From positions 1 through 64,000 of the forward strand of contig JODI01000010.1 in NCBI GenBank assembly GCA_000720805.1: DNA of 64,000 bases, given 5' to 3'. Under the pieces are notes generated by a model that did not search any database, was not told the DNA's origin, and worked only from the letters and a program-made list of their open reading frames with translations. Positions 7,586 through 17,021 of this stretch are shown here, piece after piece (position 1 is the stretch's first letter; every line of letters begins with the position of its first letter). The DNA comes from Streptomyces violaceoruber (GTDB taxonomy: Bacteria > Actinomycetota > Actinomycetes > Streptomycetales > Streptomycetaceae). The translations under genes were made by a program, and so were the position numbers.

Positions 7586-9163
7586 GTGCGGATGTACCCG
7601 GAGCCGACGGGCGAGGTGCGCATGAGTCTGTCACTGCGCTTCGCCGCCGGATCGCACAAAGGCATGATCCGGGAGGGCAACGAGGACTCCGGATACGCCG
7701 GCCCCCGCCTGCTCGCCATCGCCGACGGCATGGGCGGCGCCGCGGCCGGCGAGGTCGCCTCCTCCGAGGCCATCTCCACCATCGTCGCGCTCGACGACGA
7801 CGTCCCCGGCTCCGACATCCTCACCTCGCTCGGCACCGCCGTCCAGCGCGCCAACGACCAGCTGCGCTCGATGGTCGAGGAGGACCCGCAGCTGGAGGGC
7901 ATGGGCACCACGCTCACCGCCCTGCTGTGGACCGGCCAGCGACTCGGCCTGGTACACGTCGGCGACTCCCGCGCCTACCTGCTGCGCGACGGCGTCCTGA
8001 CCCAGATCACGCAGGACCACACCTGGGTCCAACGCCTCGTCGACGAGGGCCGGATCACCGAAGAAGAAGCCACCACCCACCCGCAGCGTTCCCTGCTGAT
8101 GCGCGCGCTGGGCAGCGGCGACCATGTCGAGCCCGACCTGTCCATCCGGGAGGTCCGCGCCGGCGACCGGTACCTGATCTGCTCGGACGGCCTGTCCGGA
8201 GTGGTCTCCCACCAGACCCTCGAGGACACCCTCGCCAGCTACCAGGGCCCCCAGGAGACCGTCCAGAACCTGATCGAGCTCGCGCTGCGCGGCGGCGGGC
8301 CCGACAACATCACCGTCATCATCGCCGACGTCCTCGACCTCGACACCGGGGACACCCTCGCCGGGCAGCTGTCCGACACGCCGGTCGTGGTCGGCGCGGT
8401 CGCCGAGAACCAGAACCACCTGCACGACAACGGCATCATGCAGACCCCGGCCGGCCGCGCCTCGGGACTCGGCCGCCAAGTGCCCGGACAGGGCGGATCC
8501 GGCGGCGAGTTCGGTCCGCCCGGCTCCTCCGACACCACCGGCTACATCCCCGCGGGCAGTTTCGGCGACTACGGCGAAGACGACTTCGTCAAGCCCCGCA
8601 AAGGCCGCAAGTGGCTGAAGAGATCCTTCTACACCGCCCTGGCGCTGGCCGTGGTCGGCGGCGGCCTCTACGGCGGCTGGCGCTGGACGCAGACGCAGTA
8701 CTACGTCGGCACCAGCGGCGAACACGTCGCGCTGTACCAGGGCATCAGCCAGGACCTGGCCTGGGTTTCGCTCTCGAAGGTGTCCAAGGACCACCCCGAG
8801 ATCGAACTCAAGTACCTGCCGCCGTACCAGCAGAAGCTGGTCGAGGGCACGATCGCCGAGGGCGGCCTGAAGAACGCCCAGAAGAAAATCGACGAACTGT
8901 CGGTGCAGGCCTCCGCGTGCAAGAAGCAGGCGCAGCAGCAGGCGGCCGAGAGCGAGAAGAACTCCAAGACCGGCCAGGGCGAGGCCGGGGGCACCACAGG
9001 AACCACACCCGCCTCCTTCACGTCCAAGGCGACACCGACGCCGAACCCGTCGGGCTCGCAGCCGACCTCCCCGTCCCCGTCCACGACCGCACCCACTCCC
9101 AGCCCCGGCCCCACTCTCTCGGAGGAAGAGCAGAAGGTCGTCTCGCAGTGCGGTACGCAGTAG
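7586..9163 (+). CDS. pstP: PstP: membrane PPM-type Ser/Thr protein phosphatase
   Basis: A 525-aa phosphatase that reverses PknB phosphorylation. The PP2C metal-binding signature is present in order: REGNEDSG, IADGMGGAAAGE, VGDSRAYLLRDG, LICSDGLSG and PDNITVIIADV (catalytic domain about residues 15-245). One transmembrane helix follows at about 345-363, then an extracytoplasmic domain and a Ser/Thr/Pro-rich tail. The GTG at 7586 is chosen because GGAGGG lies nine bases upstream; GTG 7577, ATG 7592 and ATG 7622 are in frame and possible. It sits between fhaB and rodA as in other actinobacteria. Confidence 0.92.
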   Translation: MRMYPEPTGEVRMSLSLRFAAGSHKGMIREGNEDSGYAGPRLLAIADGMGGAAAGEVASSEAISTIVALDDDVPGSDILTSLGTAVQRANDQLRSMVEEDPQLEGMGTTLTALLWTGQRLGLVHVGDSRAYLLRDGVLTQITQDHTWVQRLVDEGRITEEEATTHPQRSLLMRALGSGDHVEPDLSIREVRAGDRYLICSDGLSGVVSHQTLEDTLASYQGPQETVQNLIELALRGGGPDNITVIIADVLDLDTGDTLAGQLSDTPVVVGAVAENQNHLHDNGIMQTPAGRASGLGRQVPGQGGSGGEFGPPGSSDTTGYIPAGSFGDYGEDDFVKPRKGRKWLKRSFYTALALAVVGGGLYGGWRWTQTQYYVGTSGEHVALYQGISQDLAWVSLSKVSKDHPEIELKYLPPYQQKLVEGTIAEGGLKNAQKKIDELSVQASACKKQAQQQAAESEKNSKTGQGEAGGTTGTTPASFTSKATPTPNPSGSQPTSPSPSTTAPTPSPGPTLSEEEQKVVSQCGTQ

Positions 9164-9190
9164 GCAAGCCGTGAGAGGCCCCGTCACACG

Positions 9191-10660
9191 ATGAGCAGCA
9201 CAACCAACCCCTCGACGCACCACACGTCCACGATCGGCTCGATCGGCACACCGAGCCGGCGCAACACCGAGCTCGCGCTGCTGGTGTTCGCGGTCCTCAT
9301 TCCGGTCTTCGCGTATGCGAACGTGGGGCTGGCCATCAACGACCAGGTACCGCCCGGACTGCTGAGTTACGGCCTCGGACTGGGTCTGATCGCAGGCATC
9401 GGCCATCTCGTCGTCCGGAAGTTCGCGCCGTACGCCGATCCGTTGATGCTGCCGCTGGCCACCCTGCTGAACGGGATCGGCCTGGTCGTCATCTGGCGCC
9501 TGGACCAGTCGAAGCGGCTGCAGGCGAACGATGACTTCGTCGCGGCGGCACCGCGTCAGCTGCTGTACTCCGCGATGGGCGTCGCCCTGCTGGCAGTCGT
9601 GCTGATCTTCCTCAAGGACCACCGCGTCCTGCAGCGCTACACCTACATCTCCATGGCCGGCGCGCTGCTCCTGCTGATTCTGCCGCTCGTGCCCGGACTC
9701 GGCGCGAACATCTACGGCGCCAAGATCTGGATCAGGATCCCCGGCCTCGGCACGCTGCAGCCCGGCGAATTCGCGAAGATCGCCCTCGCGGTGTTCTTCG
9801 CCGGCTATCTCATGGTCAAGAGAGACGCCCTGGCCCTGGCCAGCCGACGCTTCATGGGCCTGTACCTGCCGCGTGGACGCGACCTGGGACCGATTCTCGT
9901 CGTCTGGGTCATCTCGATCCTCGTCCTGGTCTTCGAGACCGACCTCGGAACATCCCTGCTGTTCTTCGGAATGTTCATCATCATGCTGTACGTCGCCACC
10001 GAGCGGACCAGCTGGATCGTCTTCGGTCTGCTGATGTCCGCCGCCGGCGCCGTGGGCGTGGCGAGCTTCGAGCCGCACATCCAGACGCGTGTGCAGGCCT
10101 GGCTCGACCCGATGCGCGAGTACCAGCTCAGCCGCGCCGGGACCAAGGACGGCATCCTCCACTCCGAGCAGGCCATGCAGGCCCTGTGGGCCTTCGGCTC
10201 CGGCGGCACGCTCGGCACCGGCCTCGGGCAGGGCCACTCCGACCTCATCGGCTTCGCCGCCAACTCCGACTTCATTCTCGCCACCTTCGGCGAGGAGCTG
10301 GGACTGGCGGGCGTCATGGCGATCATGCTGCTCTACGGCCTGATCGTCGAACGTGGCGTACGCACCGCACTCGCGGCGCGCGACCCGTTCGGCAAGCTGC
10401 TGGCCGTCGGCCTGTCCGGCGCCTTCGCCCTCCAGGTCTTCGTCGTGGCCGGCGGTGTGATGGGCCTCATCCCGCTGACCGGTATGACGCTGCCGTTCGT
10501 GGCATACGGCGGATCCTCGGTCATCGCCAACTGGGCCCTCATCGGCATCCTGCTGCGCATCAGCGACACCGCCCGCCGCCCGGCACCCGCTCCCGCTCCC
10601 ACCCCCGACGCCGAGATGACCCAGGTGGTCCGCCCCGGCAATGCCAATTCCGTCGAGTGA
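9191..10660 (+). CDS. rodA: RodA/FtsW-type SEDS peptidoglycan glycosyltransferase
   Basis: A 489-aa polytopic membrane protein of the SEDS family, which polymerises lipid II into glycan strands together with a class B penicillin-binding protein. About ten hydrophobic helices are visible; family motifs include GTLQPGEFAKIALAVFFAGYL, FETDLGTSLLFFGMF and LPFVAYGGSS near the C-terminus. The ATG at 9191 follows GAGAGG. In the usual order it is followed at once by pbpA; here a small SH3 gene lies between them. A hairpin overlaps the stop codon. Confidence 0.93.
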   Translation: MSSTTNPSTHHTSTIGSIGTPSRRNTELALLVFAVLIPVFAYANVGLAINDQVPPGLLSYGLGLGLIAGIGHLVVRKFAPYADPLMLPLATLLNGIGLVVIWRLDQSKRLQANDDFVAAAPRQLLYSAMGVALLAVVLIFLKDHRVLQRYTYISMAGALLLLILPLVPGLGANIYGAKIWIRIPGLGTLQPGEFAKIALAVFFAGYLMVKRDALALASRRFMGLYLPRGRDLGPILVVWVISILVLVFETDLGTSLLFFGMFIIMLYVATERTSWIVFGLLMSAAGAVGVASFEPHIQTRVQAWLDPMREYQLSRAGTKDGILHSEQAMQALWAFGSGGTLGTGLGQGHSDLIGFAANSDFILATFGEELGLAGVMAIMLLYGLIVERGVRTALAARDPFGKLLAVGLSGAFALQVFVVAGGVMGLIPLTGMTLPFVAYGGSSVIANWALIGILLRISDTARRPAPAPAPTPDAEMTQVVRPGNANSVE

Positions 10661-10683
10661 TGCTGATCACCCCTGTCAGCATC
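10659..10683 (+). terminator. Hairpin at the rodA stop codon
   Basis: Arms GATGCTGA (10659-10666) and TCAGCATC (10676-10683) begin in the stop codon. There is no T-run, so it may attenuate rather than end transcription before the SH3 islet. Confidence 0.45.
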
Positions 10684-10727
10684 AACATCTCTCCGGTCAC
10701 CCACTAGAGCGTCGAACGACCATACGA

Positions 10728-10745
10728 ATCCCGCACTCGCGGGAT
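10728..10745. promoter_or_regulatory. Inverted repeat upstream of the SH3 gene
   Basis: ATCCCGC-ACTC-GCGGGAT lies immediately before the ribosome-site region of the SH3 gene. It could be an operator or a leader hairpin. Confidence 0.35.
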
Positions 10746-10762
10746 GACCAATGGGGGATGTC

Positions 10763-11116
10763 ATGCTTCGCATGGGTCCGCGCGGCAAGTGCGTCGCGGT
10801 CGGTGCGGCCGCCGCACTCGGCGCCGCACTGTTCACGGTGACCAGCGCGACGAGCACCCAGGCCGCTCCGCTGTACGGGGGCAACTGGACGACGGACGAC
10901 GTCAAGATCCGCAAGGGGCCGAGCACGGACCTGGCGATCGTGGACCGCGGCTACAAGGCCGACGGCGCCGCCGTGAAGTGCCGGGTCAAGGGCGAGGGCG
11001 TCTACGGCACCAACATCTGGTGGTACGTGAAGAACATCAACTCCAGCAAGAACGTCTGGGGTCACACCTCCGACTACTACTTCGACGTGGCCAGTGGCAA
11101 CCCGCCCAAGTGCTGA
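10763..11116 (+). CDS. Secreted small SH3b-like protein
   Basis: A 117-aa protein with a signal peptide (MLRMGPRGKCV, then an Ala-rich hydrophobic core) and a cut near TQAAP. The mature part reads as one bacterial SH3 domain (DDVKIRKGPSTDLAIVDRGYK through the IWWYVKNI strand), with two cysteines near its ends. SH3b domains often bind peptidoglycan. The ATG at 10763 has GGGGGA upstream; the ATG at 10751 is the alternative. It sits between rodA and pbpA, genes that are normally adjacent, and is flanked by hairpins on both sides, so it looks like an inserted independent unit. Confidence 0.75.
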   Translation: MLRMGPRGKCVAVGAAAALGAALFTVTSATSTQAAPLYGGNWTTDDVKIRKGPSTDLAIVDRGYKADGAAVKCRVKGEGVYGTNIWWYVKNINSSKNVWGHTSDYYFDVASGNPPKC

Positions 11117-11159
11117 CAGCCCTGCGCCGAACAGCCCCTCGGCTCGTTCCTGATGGACG

Positions 11160-11193
11160 GCTTCCTGAACCGGCACTCGCCGGAACCGGAAGC
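11160..11193 (+). terminator. Imperfect hairpin after the SH3 gene
   Basis: GCTTCC/GGAAGC and CCGGC/GCCGG stems are separated by a 4x4 internal loop and followed by TTTC. It probably ends the SH3 transcript and implies a separate promoter for pbpA between here and 11380. Confidence 0.5.
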
Positions 11194-11379
11194 TTTCTCG
11201 CGTTTTCCGGAACCCATCGCGCCTCCGATACGTCTCCTCCTCAGTCGTTGTGGACGGCCCCGCCCGGGAGACCCAACCGCTGCCTCTAGACTGTGGGCGG
11301 CCAAGGATGAGCGCCAGAACGATCGGCACCGAGAGACGGAAGCGACAGGCGCACCTGTTAGCTTGTGGAAAGGCCGGAT

Positions 11380-12855
11380 GTGAACAAGCCACTGCGCCGA
11401 ATCGCGATCTTCTGCGGACTTCTCGTCTTGGCGCTGTTGATTCGTGACAACTGGCTTCAGTACGTTCAGGCCGACAAACTGCGCACCGATCCCACCAACC
11501 GCCGCGTGGCCATCGAACGCTACGCGAATCCGCGGGGCGACATCATCGTCGACGGCCAACCCATAACCGGGTCGGTCGAGAACAAGAACGGCGACTTCAA
11601 GTACAAGCGCACCTACAAGAACGGGCCCATGTGGGCCCCGGTCACCGGCTACTCCTCCCAGGCGTTCGACGGCAGCTTCCTCGAAAAGATCGAAGACGGC
11701 ATCCTCACCGGCAACGACGACCGGCTCTTCTTCCGCAAGACCCTCGACATGATCACGGGCAAGCCGCAGCAGGGCGGCAACGTCGTCACCACGCTCAACA
11801 CCGCGGCGCAGAAGGCCGCGTACGAGGGCCTCGCCAAGCGCGGCAAGGGTGCCGTCGTGGCCCTTGAACCGTCCACGGGCAAGATCCTCGCGCTGGCGTC
11901 CTACCCGTCGTACGACCCGTCCTCGTTCGCCGGCAACTCCACGACGACCGACTCCAAGGCGTGGCAGAAGCTCCAGAAGGCGAACAACCCGGACGACCCG
12001 ATGCTCAACCGGGCGCTGCGCGAGGTCTACCCGCCCGGCTCCACGTTCAAGGTCGTCACCGCGGCCGCCGCGCTGGAGAACGGTCTGTACACGGACGCAG
12101 ATCAGAAGACCAAGTCGCCGCTGCCGTGGATCATGCCCGGTACCACGTTGCCGCTGAAGAACGAGGGGAACATCCCCTGCGAGAACGCCAGTCTGAGGGT
12201 GGCCCTGCAGTACTCCTGCAACAGCGTCTTCGGCAAGGTCGGCGCCGACCTCGGCAACGAGAAGATGCTGGCGGAGGCCAAGAAGTTCGGCTTCACCTCC
12301 GAGCAGTTCACGCCGGTCCGCTCCAGCGCCTCGGTGTTCTCCGAGGACATGGCGCCCTCCGAGGTCGCGCTGTCCTCGATCGGCCAGTTCAACACCGCCG
12401 CCACCCCGCTGCAGATGGCCATGGTCGCCTCGGCGGTCGCCAACGACGGCAAACTCATGAAGCCCTACATGGTCGACTCGCTCCAGGCCCCCAGCGTCGA
12501 TCCGATCGAGAAGACCGAGCCTGAGGAGCTGAGCCAGCCGCTGTCGGCGAAGAACGCGCAGATCCTGCAGTCGATGATGGAGACCGTCGTCAAGGACGGC
12601 ACCGGCAAGAACGCGCAGATCCCGGGCGTCACGGTGGGCGGCAAGACCGGTACCGCCCAGCACGGCGAGAACAACAGCAAGAACCCCTACGCCTGGTTCC
12701 TCTCGTACGCCAAGGTCGGCGACAACAGCTCACCGGTCGCCGTGGCCGTGGTGGTCGAGGACGACGCCGCCGTCCGTGACGACATCTCCGGCGGCGGCCT
12801 CGCGGCGCCCATCGCGAAGAGCGTGATGGAGGCGGTCATCAAAAGCAAGAAGTGA
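11380..12855 (+). CDS. pbpA: PbpA: class B penicillin-binding protein transpeptidase
   Basis: A 491-aa membrane-anchored peptidoglycan transpeptidase with an N-terminal helix at about residues 6-24. Active-site motifs are SxxK at S221-K224 (GSTFK), SxN at 279-281 (SCN) and KTG at 422-424 (GGKTGTAQ). It partners the SEDS polymerase encoded by rodA upstream. The GTG at 11380 was chosen because GGAAAGG lies just upstream; the resulting MNKPLRRIAIF start is typical of the family. About 260 bases separate it from the SH3 gene, so it may have its own promoter. Confidence 0.93.
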   Translation: MNKPLRRIAIFCGLLVLALLIRDNWLQYVQADKLRTDPTNRRVAIERYANPRGDIIVDGQPITGSVENKNGDFKYKRTYKNGPMWAPVTGYSSQAFDGSFLEKIEDGILTGNDDRLFFRKTLDMITGKPQQGGNVVTTLNTAAQKAAYEGLAKRGKGAVVALEPSTGKILALASYPSYDPSSFAGNSTTTDSKAWQKLQKANNPDDPMLNRALREVYPPGSTFKVVTAAAALENGLYTDADQKTKSPLPWIMPGTTLPLKNEGNIPCENASLRVALQYSCNSVFGKVGADLGNEKMLAEAKKFGFTSEQFTPVRSSASVFSEDMAPSEVALSSIGQFNTAATPLQMAMVASAVANDGKLMKPYMVDSLQAPSVDPIEKTEPEELSQPLSAKNAQILQSMMETVVKDGTGKNAQIPGVTVGGKTGTAQHGENNSKNPYAWFLSYAKVGDNSSPVAVAVVVEDDAAVRDDISGGGLAAPIAKSVMEAVIKSKK

Positions 12856-13024
12856 CCCCGATCACGTCCCCTTCGCATCGGTGCACGTTGCGATACCGGT
12901 CCTGTATCGGGTGACGGGCTAGGCCAGGTCACACAGAACGAGCCGGGTACGGTAGGCCCGGACGGCAGCCTCCGACCCGCACGAGTGTGCGGGCGGGACC
13001 GACGGAGAGGGCTGGTAGGAAGCT

Positions 13025-15037
13025 ATGGAAGAGCCGCGTCGCCTCGGCGGCCGGTACGAGCTGGGCCAGGTGCTCGGCCGTGGTGGGATGGCCGAGGTCT
13101 ACTTCGGCACGGACACCCGCCTCGGTCGGTCAGTGGCGGTGAAGACGCTGCGCGCGGACCTCGCACGCGACCCGTCCTTCCAGGCCCGGTTCCGCCGGGA
13201 GGCCCAGTCGGCCGCCTCGCTCAACCATCCCGCGATCGTGGCGGTCTACGACACGGGCGAGGACTACATCGACGGGGTCTCGATCCCGTACATCGTCATG
13301 GAGTACGTCGACGGCTCCACGCTCCGTGAGCTCCTCCACAGCGGCCGCAAGCTGCTGCCGGAGCGGGCCATGGAGATGACCATCGGCATCCTCCAGGGCC
13401 TGGAGTACGCCCACCGCAACGGCATCGTCCACCGCGACATCAAGCCGGCGAACGTCATGCTGACGCGCAACGGCCAGGTCAAGGTGATGGACTTCGGCAT
13501 CGCCCGCGCCATGGGCGACTCCGGCATGACGATGACCCAGACCGCGGCCGTGATCGGCACCGCCCAGTACCTCTCGCCGGAGCAGGCCAAGGGCGAGCAG
13601 GTCGACGCCCGCTCGGACCTCTACTCCACGGGATGTCTGCTCTACGAGCTGCTGACGGTCCGCCCGCCCTTCGTGGGCGACTCCCCGGTCGCGGTCGCGT
13701 ACCAGCACGTACGGGAGGAACCTCAGCCTCCGAGCGTCTTCGACCCGGAGATCACGCCCGAGATGGACGCGATCGTGCTGAAGGCCCTGGCCAAGGACCC
13801 GAACTACCGGTTCCAGTCCGCCGACGAGATGCGCGTCGACATCGAGGCCTGCCTCGACGGCCAGCCGGTCGCGGCCACCGCCGCGATGGGCTCCGTGGGC
13901 TACGGCGGCTACCCGGACGACCAACCGACGACGGCCCTGCGCGCCGACGCGGGCGCCGGTGCAACGACGATGCTGCCCCCGATGAACCCTGACGACGGCG
14001 GCTACGGCTACGACGACCGCCCCGACAGACGCCGCCAGCGGAAGTCGAACACCTCGACGATCCTGCTGGTGGTCGCGGGTGTTCTGGTGCTGGTGGGCGC
14101 GATCCTCATCGGACGGTGGATCTTCGCGAGCAACGGCGTCTCCAACGACAACGTGCCGGTGCCCAACCTCATCGGCCAGCCCCAAGCCGACGCGAAGGCT
14201 CAGTTGACCAACAGCGACCTCAAGGTGGGAACGGTCACGCAGCAGCCCTGCGAGAACCAGACCAAGGGCACGGTCTGCAAGCAGGATCCCGCCAGCGGTG
14301 AGGTCAAGAAGCAGACCCCCGTCAATCTGGTGATCTCGACCGGGGCGCCGAAGGTGACCGTGCCGAGCGTGGTCGGCCTCCCTCTCGACAAGGCCCAGAG
14401 CAAGCTCGAGGACGACTACCAGCTCGAGGTCAAGACGCAGACACGGGAGTCGACGGAGGAACCCGACACCGTCCTGGAGCAGGACCCGGTCACCGGCAAG
14501 GAGGTGGAGAAGGGTTCGACGATCACCCTCACCATCGCCAAGGCCGTGGCGAAGGCCACCGTGCCGGACGTCGTGGGCAGGTCCTGCGAAGAAGCGAAGG
14601 CTCAGATGACGGCGAGCAACCTCGTCGGCAACTGCACCGACCTGCAGACCAACGACAACTCCCAGGTCGACAAGGTCATCTCTACGGATCCGCGGGCCGG
14701 AGCACAGGTCGACAAGAACTCGACGGTGAACATCCAGGTCGGCAAGGCGGCCCCGAAGAAGACGCCGGTCCCGATCGTCGTCGGCCGGACGGTCGGCCAG
14801 GCCAAGCAGATCCTGCAGGCAGCCGGCTTCACCCAGATCCAGTTCAACAATGGCAGCGACCAGAGCGACACGGCGTTCGTGCAGGCCCAGGACCCGCCGG
14901 GCAACTCCGAGGTCGACGACCCCGCCAACACCCCGGTCACCCTGACGACCGTGAGCTTCGGCGGAGGCAACGGCGGCAACGGCGGCAACGGCGGCAATGG
15001 CGGCAACAACAACGGCGGACTCTTCGGCGGCGGCTGA
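13025..15037 (+). CDS. pknB: PknB: PASTA-domain Ser/Thr protein kinase
   Basis: A 670-aa transmembrane kinase. The kinase domain spans about residues 11-275 with ATP-binding K40, catalytic HRD at 136-138 and DFG starting at D156, so it should be active. A membrane helix lies at about 343-363. Four extracellular PASTA repeats follow, opening with VPNLIGQ, VPSVVGL, VPDVVGR and VPIVVGR, which sense muropeptides or lipid II. The protein ends in an odd Gly/Asn tract (repeated GGN). AGGAAG precedes the ATG. It is the last gene of the cell-wall signalling cluster and is closed by a 27-bp hairpin. Confidence 0.95.
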   Translation: MEEPRRLGGRYELGQVLGRGGMAEVYFGTDTRLGRSVAVKTLRADLARDPSFQARFRREAQSAASLNHPAIVAVYDTGEDYIDGVSIPYIVMEYVDGSTLRELLHSGRKLLPERAMEMTIGILQGLEYAHRNGIVHRDIKPANVMLTRNGQVKVMDFGIARAMGDSGMTMTQTAAVIGTAQYLSPEQAKGEQVDARSDLYSTGCLLYELLTVRPPFVGDSPVAVAYQHVREEPQPPSVFDPEITPEMDAIVLKALAKDPNYRFQSADEMRVDIEACLDGQPVAATAAMGSVGYGGYPDDQPTTALRADAGAGATTMLPPMNPDDGGYGYDDRPDRRRQRKSNTSTILLVVAGVLVLVGAILIGRWIFASNGVSNDNVPVPNLIGQPQADAKAQLTNSDLKVGTVTQQPCENQTKGTVCKQDPASGEVKKQTPVNLVISTGAPKVTVPSVVGLPLDKAQSKLEDDYQLEVKTQTRESTEEPDTVLEQDPVTGKEVEKGSTITLTIAKAVAKATVPDVVGRSCEEAKAQMTASNLVGNCTDLQTNDNSQVDKVISTDPRAGAQVDKNSTVNIQVGKAAPKKTPVPIVVGRTVGQAKQILQAAGFTQIQFNNGSDQSDTAFVQAQDPPGNSEVDDPANTPVTLTTVSFGGGNGGNGGNGGNGGNNNGGLFGGG

Positions 15038-15047
15038 CGGTACCGAG

Positions 15048-15106
15048 CCGGAAAACGAAGGGGGCCTGACCGCGTCTCACGCGGTCAGGCCCCCTTCGTT
15101 TTCCGG
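15048..15106. terminator. 27-bp perfect bidirectional terminator hairpin
   Basis: Arms 15048-15074 and 15080-15106 are fully complementary with a 5-base loop. An A-run on one side and T-run on the other fit termination of both pknB (+) and the convergent sortase genes (-). Confidence 0.9.
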
Positions 15107-15137
15107 TGCCTACGCTGCTCTGCGTACCTCAGCCACC

Positions 15138-15899
15138 TCAGCCCAGTTCCTTCGGCGGCGTCCGCCCGTTGTCCACCTTGTCCACCCGCTCCAGCTCGCC
15201 CCACACCACATACCGGTAGCGGGACGTGAAGACCGGCGTGCAGGTCGTCAGGGTGATGTACTTGCCGGCCTTCTTCTTCCCCGACTCCTCGGGGATGGAC
15301 GACAGGACCTTGACGTTGTACTTCGAGGTCTCCGGGAGGACCGCGTAGACCTTGTAGACGTACCACTTGTCCTTCGTCTCGAAGACGATCGGGTCGCCCT
15401 TCCTGACCTTGTCGATGTTGTGGAACTTCGCGCCGTGGCCGTCGCGGTGCGCGGCCAGGGTGAAGTTGCCGTTCTTGCCCGACATGGGGAGGGTCGCCTT
15501 GGCCGGATCGGTGTAATAGCCGGCGACACCGTCGTTGAGGACCTTCGACGAGGTGCCCTTCTCGACCAGGACCTCACCGTTCTTCATGGTGGGCACGTGC
15601 AGGAAGCCGATGCCTTCCCTGGTGTCCAGCGCACCGGGTCCGGTGTCCTGCTGGGCCGCCCAGTGGTCGCGCACCTTGTCGCCCTGCTGGTCCGCCTTGT
15701 GGTCGGCGACGACGTTCGTCCACCACAGGGAGTAGACGACGAACAGGCCCAGCACCAGGCCCGCTGTGATGAGGAGTTCCCCGAAGGCGCTGACCGCCAT
15801 GGCGATACGGCCGGTGCCGCGGCGGCGAGCCCCAGGCGGCGCCAAGGCACCCGTGTGCTCGTCGTGCTCGGTGTCGTCGGTGGTCGCTGCCACGTTCAT
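15138..15899 (-). CDS. Class E sortase (first of three)
   Basis: A 253-aa membrane transpeptidase. An N-terminal cytoplasmic stretch is followed by one helix at about residues 36-58 and an extracellular sortase domain with catalytic His in LAAHRDGHG, Cys220 in TLTTCTP and Arg shortly after in TSRYRYVVWG. Class E sortases of high-GC actinobacteria attach proteins bearing LAxTG-type signals to peptidoglycan. TAAGGGCAG precedes the ATG. It starts 6 bases after the stop of the second sortase, so the two are co-transcribed. No substrate was identified nearby. Confidence 0.9.
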   Translation of the reverse strand: MNVAATTDDTEHDEHTGALAPPGARRRGTGRIAMAVSAFGELLITAGLVLGLFVVYSLWWTNVVADHKADQQGDKVRDHWAAQQDTGPGALDTREGIGFLHVPTMKNGEVLVEKGTSSKVLNDGVAGYYTDPAKATLPMSGKNGNFTLAAHRDGHGAKFHNIDKVRKGDPIVFETKDKWYVYKVYAVLPETSKYNVKVLSSIPEESGKKKAGKYITLTTCTPVFTSRYRYVVWGELERVDKVDNGRTPPKELG

Positions 15900-15905
15900 C
15901 TGCCC

Positions 15906-17021
15906 TTACTGGACGAGCGCATCCGGCTTCCCCTTGCTGCGCGGCCGTTCCTCGACCATCTTGCCCCAGACGATCAACCGGTACTTGCTGGTGAACTCCG
16001 GCGTGCACGTGGTGAGCGTGATGTAGCGGCCGGGGCCGGTGAAGCTGGACCCCTTGGGGACGGGGTCGATGACGCTGGTGTTGCTCGGGGACGTCACCGG
16101 CAGCACCGACGCCATCTTGTAGACGTAGTACTTGTCCTGCGTCTCCACGACGATCGGGTCACCCACCGTGAGCCGGTTGATGTACCGGAACGGCTCGCCG
16201 TGCGTGTTCCGGTGCCCCGCGAGCGCGAAGTTGCCGGTCTTCGCGTCGGGCATCGCCGTCTTCAGCGCGCCCTCGCTGTAGTGGCCGACCATGCCCCGGT
16301 CCAGCACCTTCTTGTTGCTGACACCCTCGGCGATCGGCACGACCACGTCGAGCTTGGGGATGTGCAGGATGGCGAACCCCTGCCCCGGCGCGAACGTGCC
16401 CGGATTGCGCTTGCCGCTCGCCCAGTCGTCCTGGAGGCTGCTCGTCTCCTTGTCCGCCTGCGCGTGCGCCCGGACGTTCGTCCACCACAGCTGATAGCTG
16501 ACAAAAAGCAGCATCAGCACACCGGTGGTGATGAACACCTCACCGATCGCCCGGCTGGCGAGGACGGCCGGGCTCGCCTTGCGGGACCGCGCCTGCCGAC
16601 GTGCCTCGACCCGGGAGAGCGGTCTGCCCTCCTCGGACGCCTGCGCCGACTCGGGCTCCGGCGACACGCCGCCGTGACGTCCGTGACGCCCGTGGTGGCC
16701 CTTGGCAGCCTTTCTGCGGGCCGCACGCCCACCTTCTGGGACTCCAGTGGTGGAAGGTGCGGATGAGGCCGCAGAAGCGGACAGGGACTCGCCACGGGCC
16801 ATGCGTTCCGGTGGCTCGGGGATCCGCAGCGCGACCGTCTCGTCGTCGATGGGCGGTTCGTACGACGCCTCGCCGTACGCCTGCCCGCCGACCGACTGCC
16901 CGCCGTACGGCTCCTCATACGGCACACCACCGGCGTATGAGTCCGCGAAAGCGCCAGAAGCCCCGTACGGCTGCTCCTCGTACGAGGCACCGGACTCGCG
17001 CTCGGGGCGCAGCGCGGTCAC
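15906..17021 (-). CDS. Class E sortase with long disordered N-terminus (second)
   Basis: A 371-aa sortase. The first 160 or so residues are low complexity, rich in Tyr/Gly/Glu/Pro and then basic residues, and are unusual for the family. A membrane helix follows at about 168-190 and the sortase domain with His in LAGHRNTHG, Cys339 in TLTTCTPE and Arg in TSKYRLIVWG. The GTG at 17021 overlaps the pabA stop in a GTGA, which implies translational coupling. It differs enough from its neighbour at 15138 to suggest divided substrates. Confidence 0.9.
   Translation of the reverse strand: MTALRPERESGASYEEQPYGASGAFADSYAGGVPYEEPYGGQSVGGQAYGEASYEPPIDDETVALRIPEPPERMARGESLSASAASSAPSTTGVPEGGRAARRKAAKGHHGRHGRHGGVSPEPESAQASEEGRPLSRVEARRQARSRKASPAVLASRAIGEVFITTGVLMLLFVSYQLWWTNVRAHAQADKETSSLQDDWASGKRNPGTFAPGQGFAILHIPKLDVVVPIAEGVSNKKVLDRGMVGHYSEGALKTAMPDAKTGNFALAGHRNTHGEPFRYINRLTVGDPIVVETQDKYYVYKMASVLPVTSPSNTSVIDPVPKGSSFTGPGRYITLTTCTPEFTSKYRLIVWGKMVEERPRSKGKPDALVQ

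Noticed and set aside
7631..10237. A long open frame on the minus strand opposite pstP and rodA
   Set aside because: It is the high-GC antisense shadow of two clear genes; its Gly/Arg/Val/Leu-rich protein has no domain and no ribosome site.
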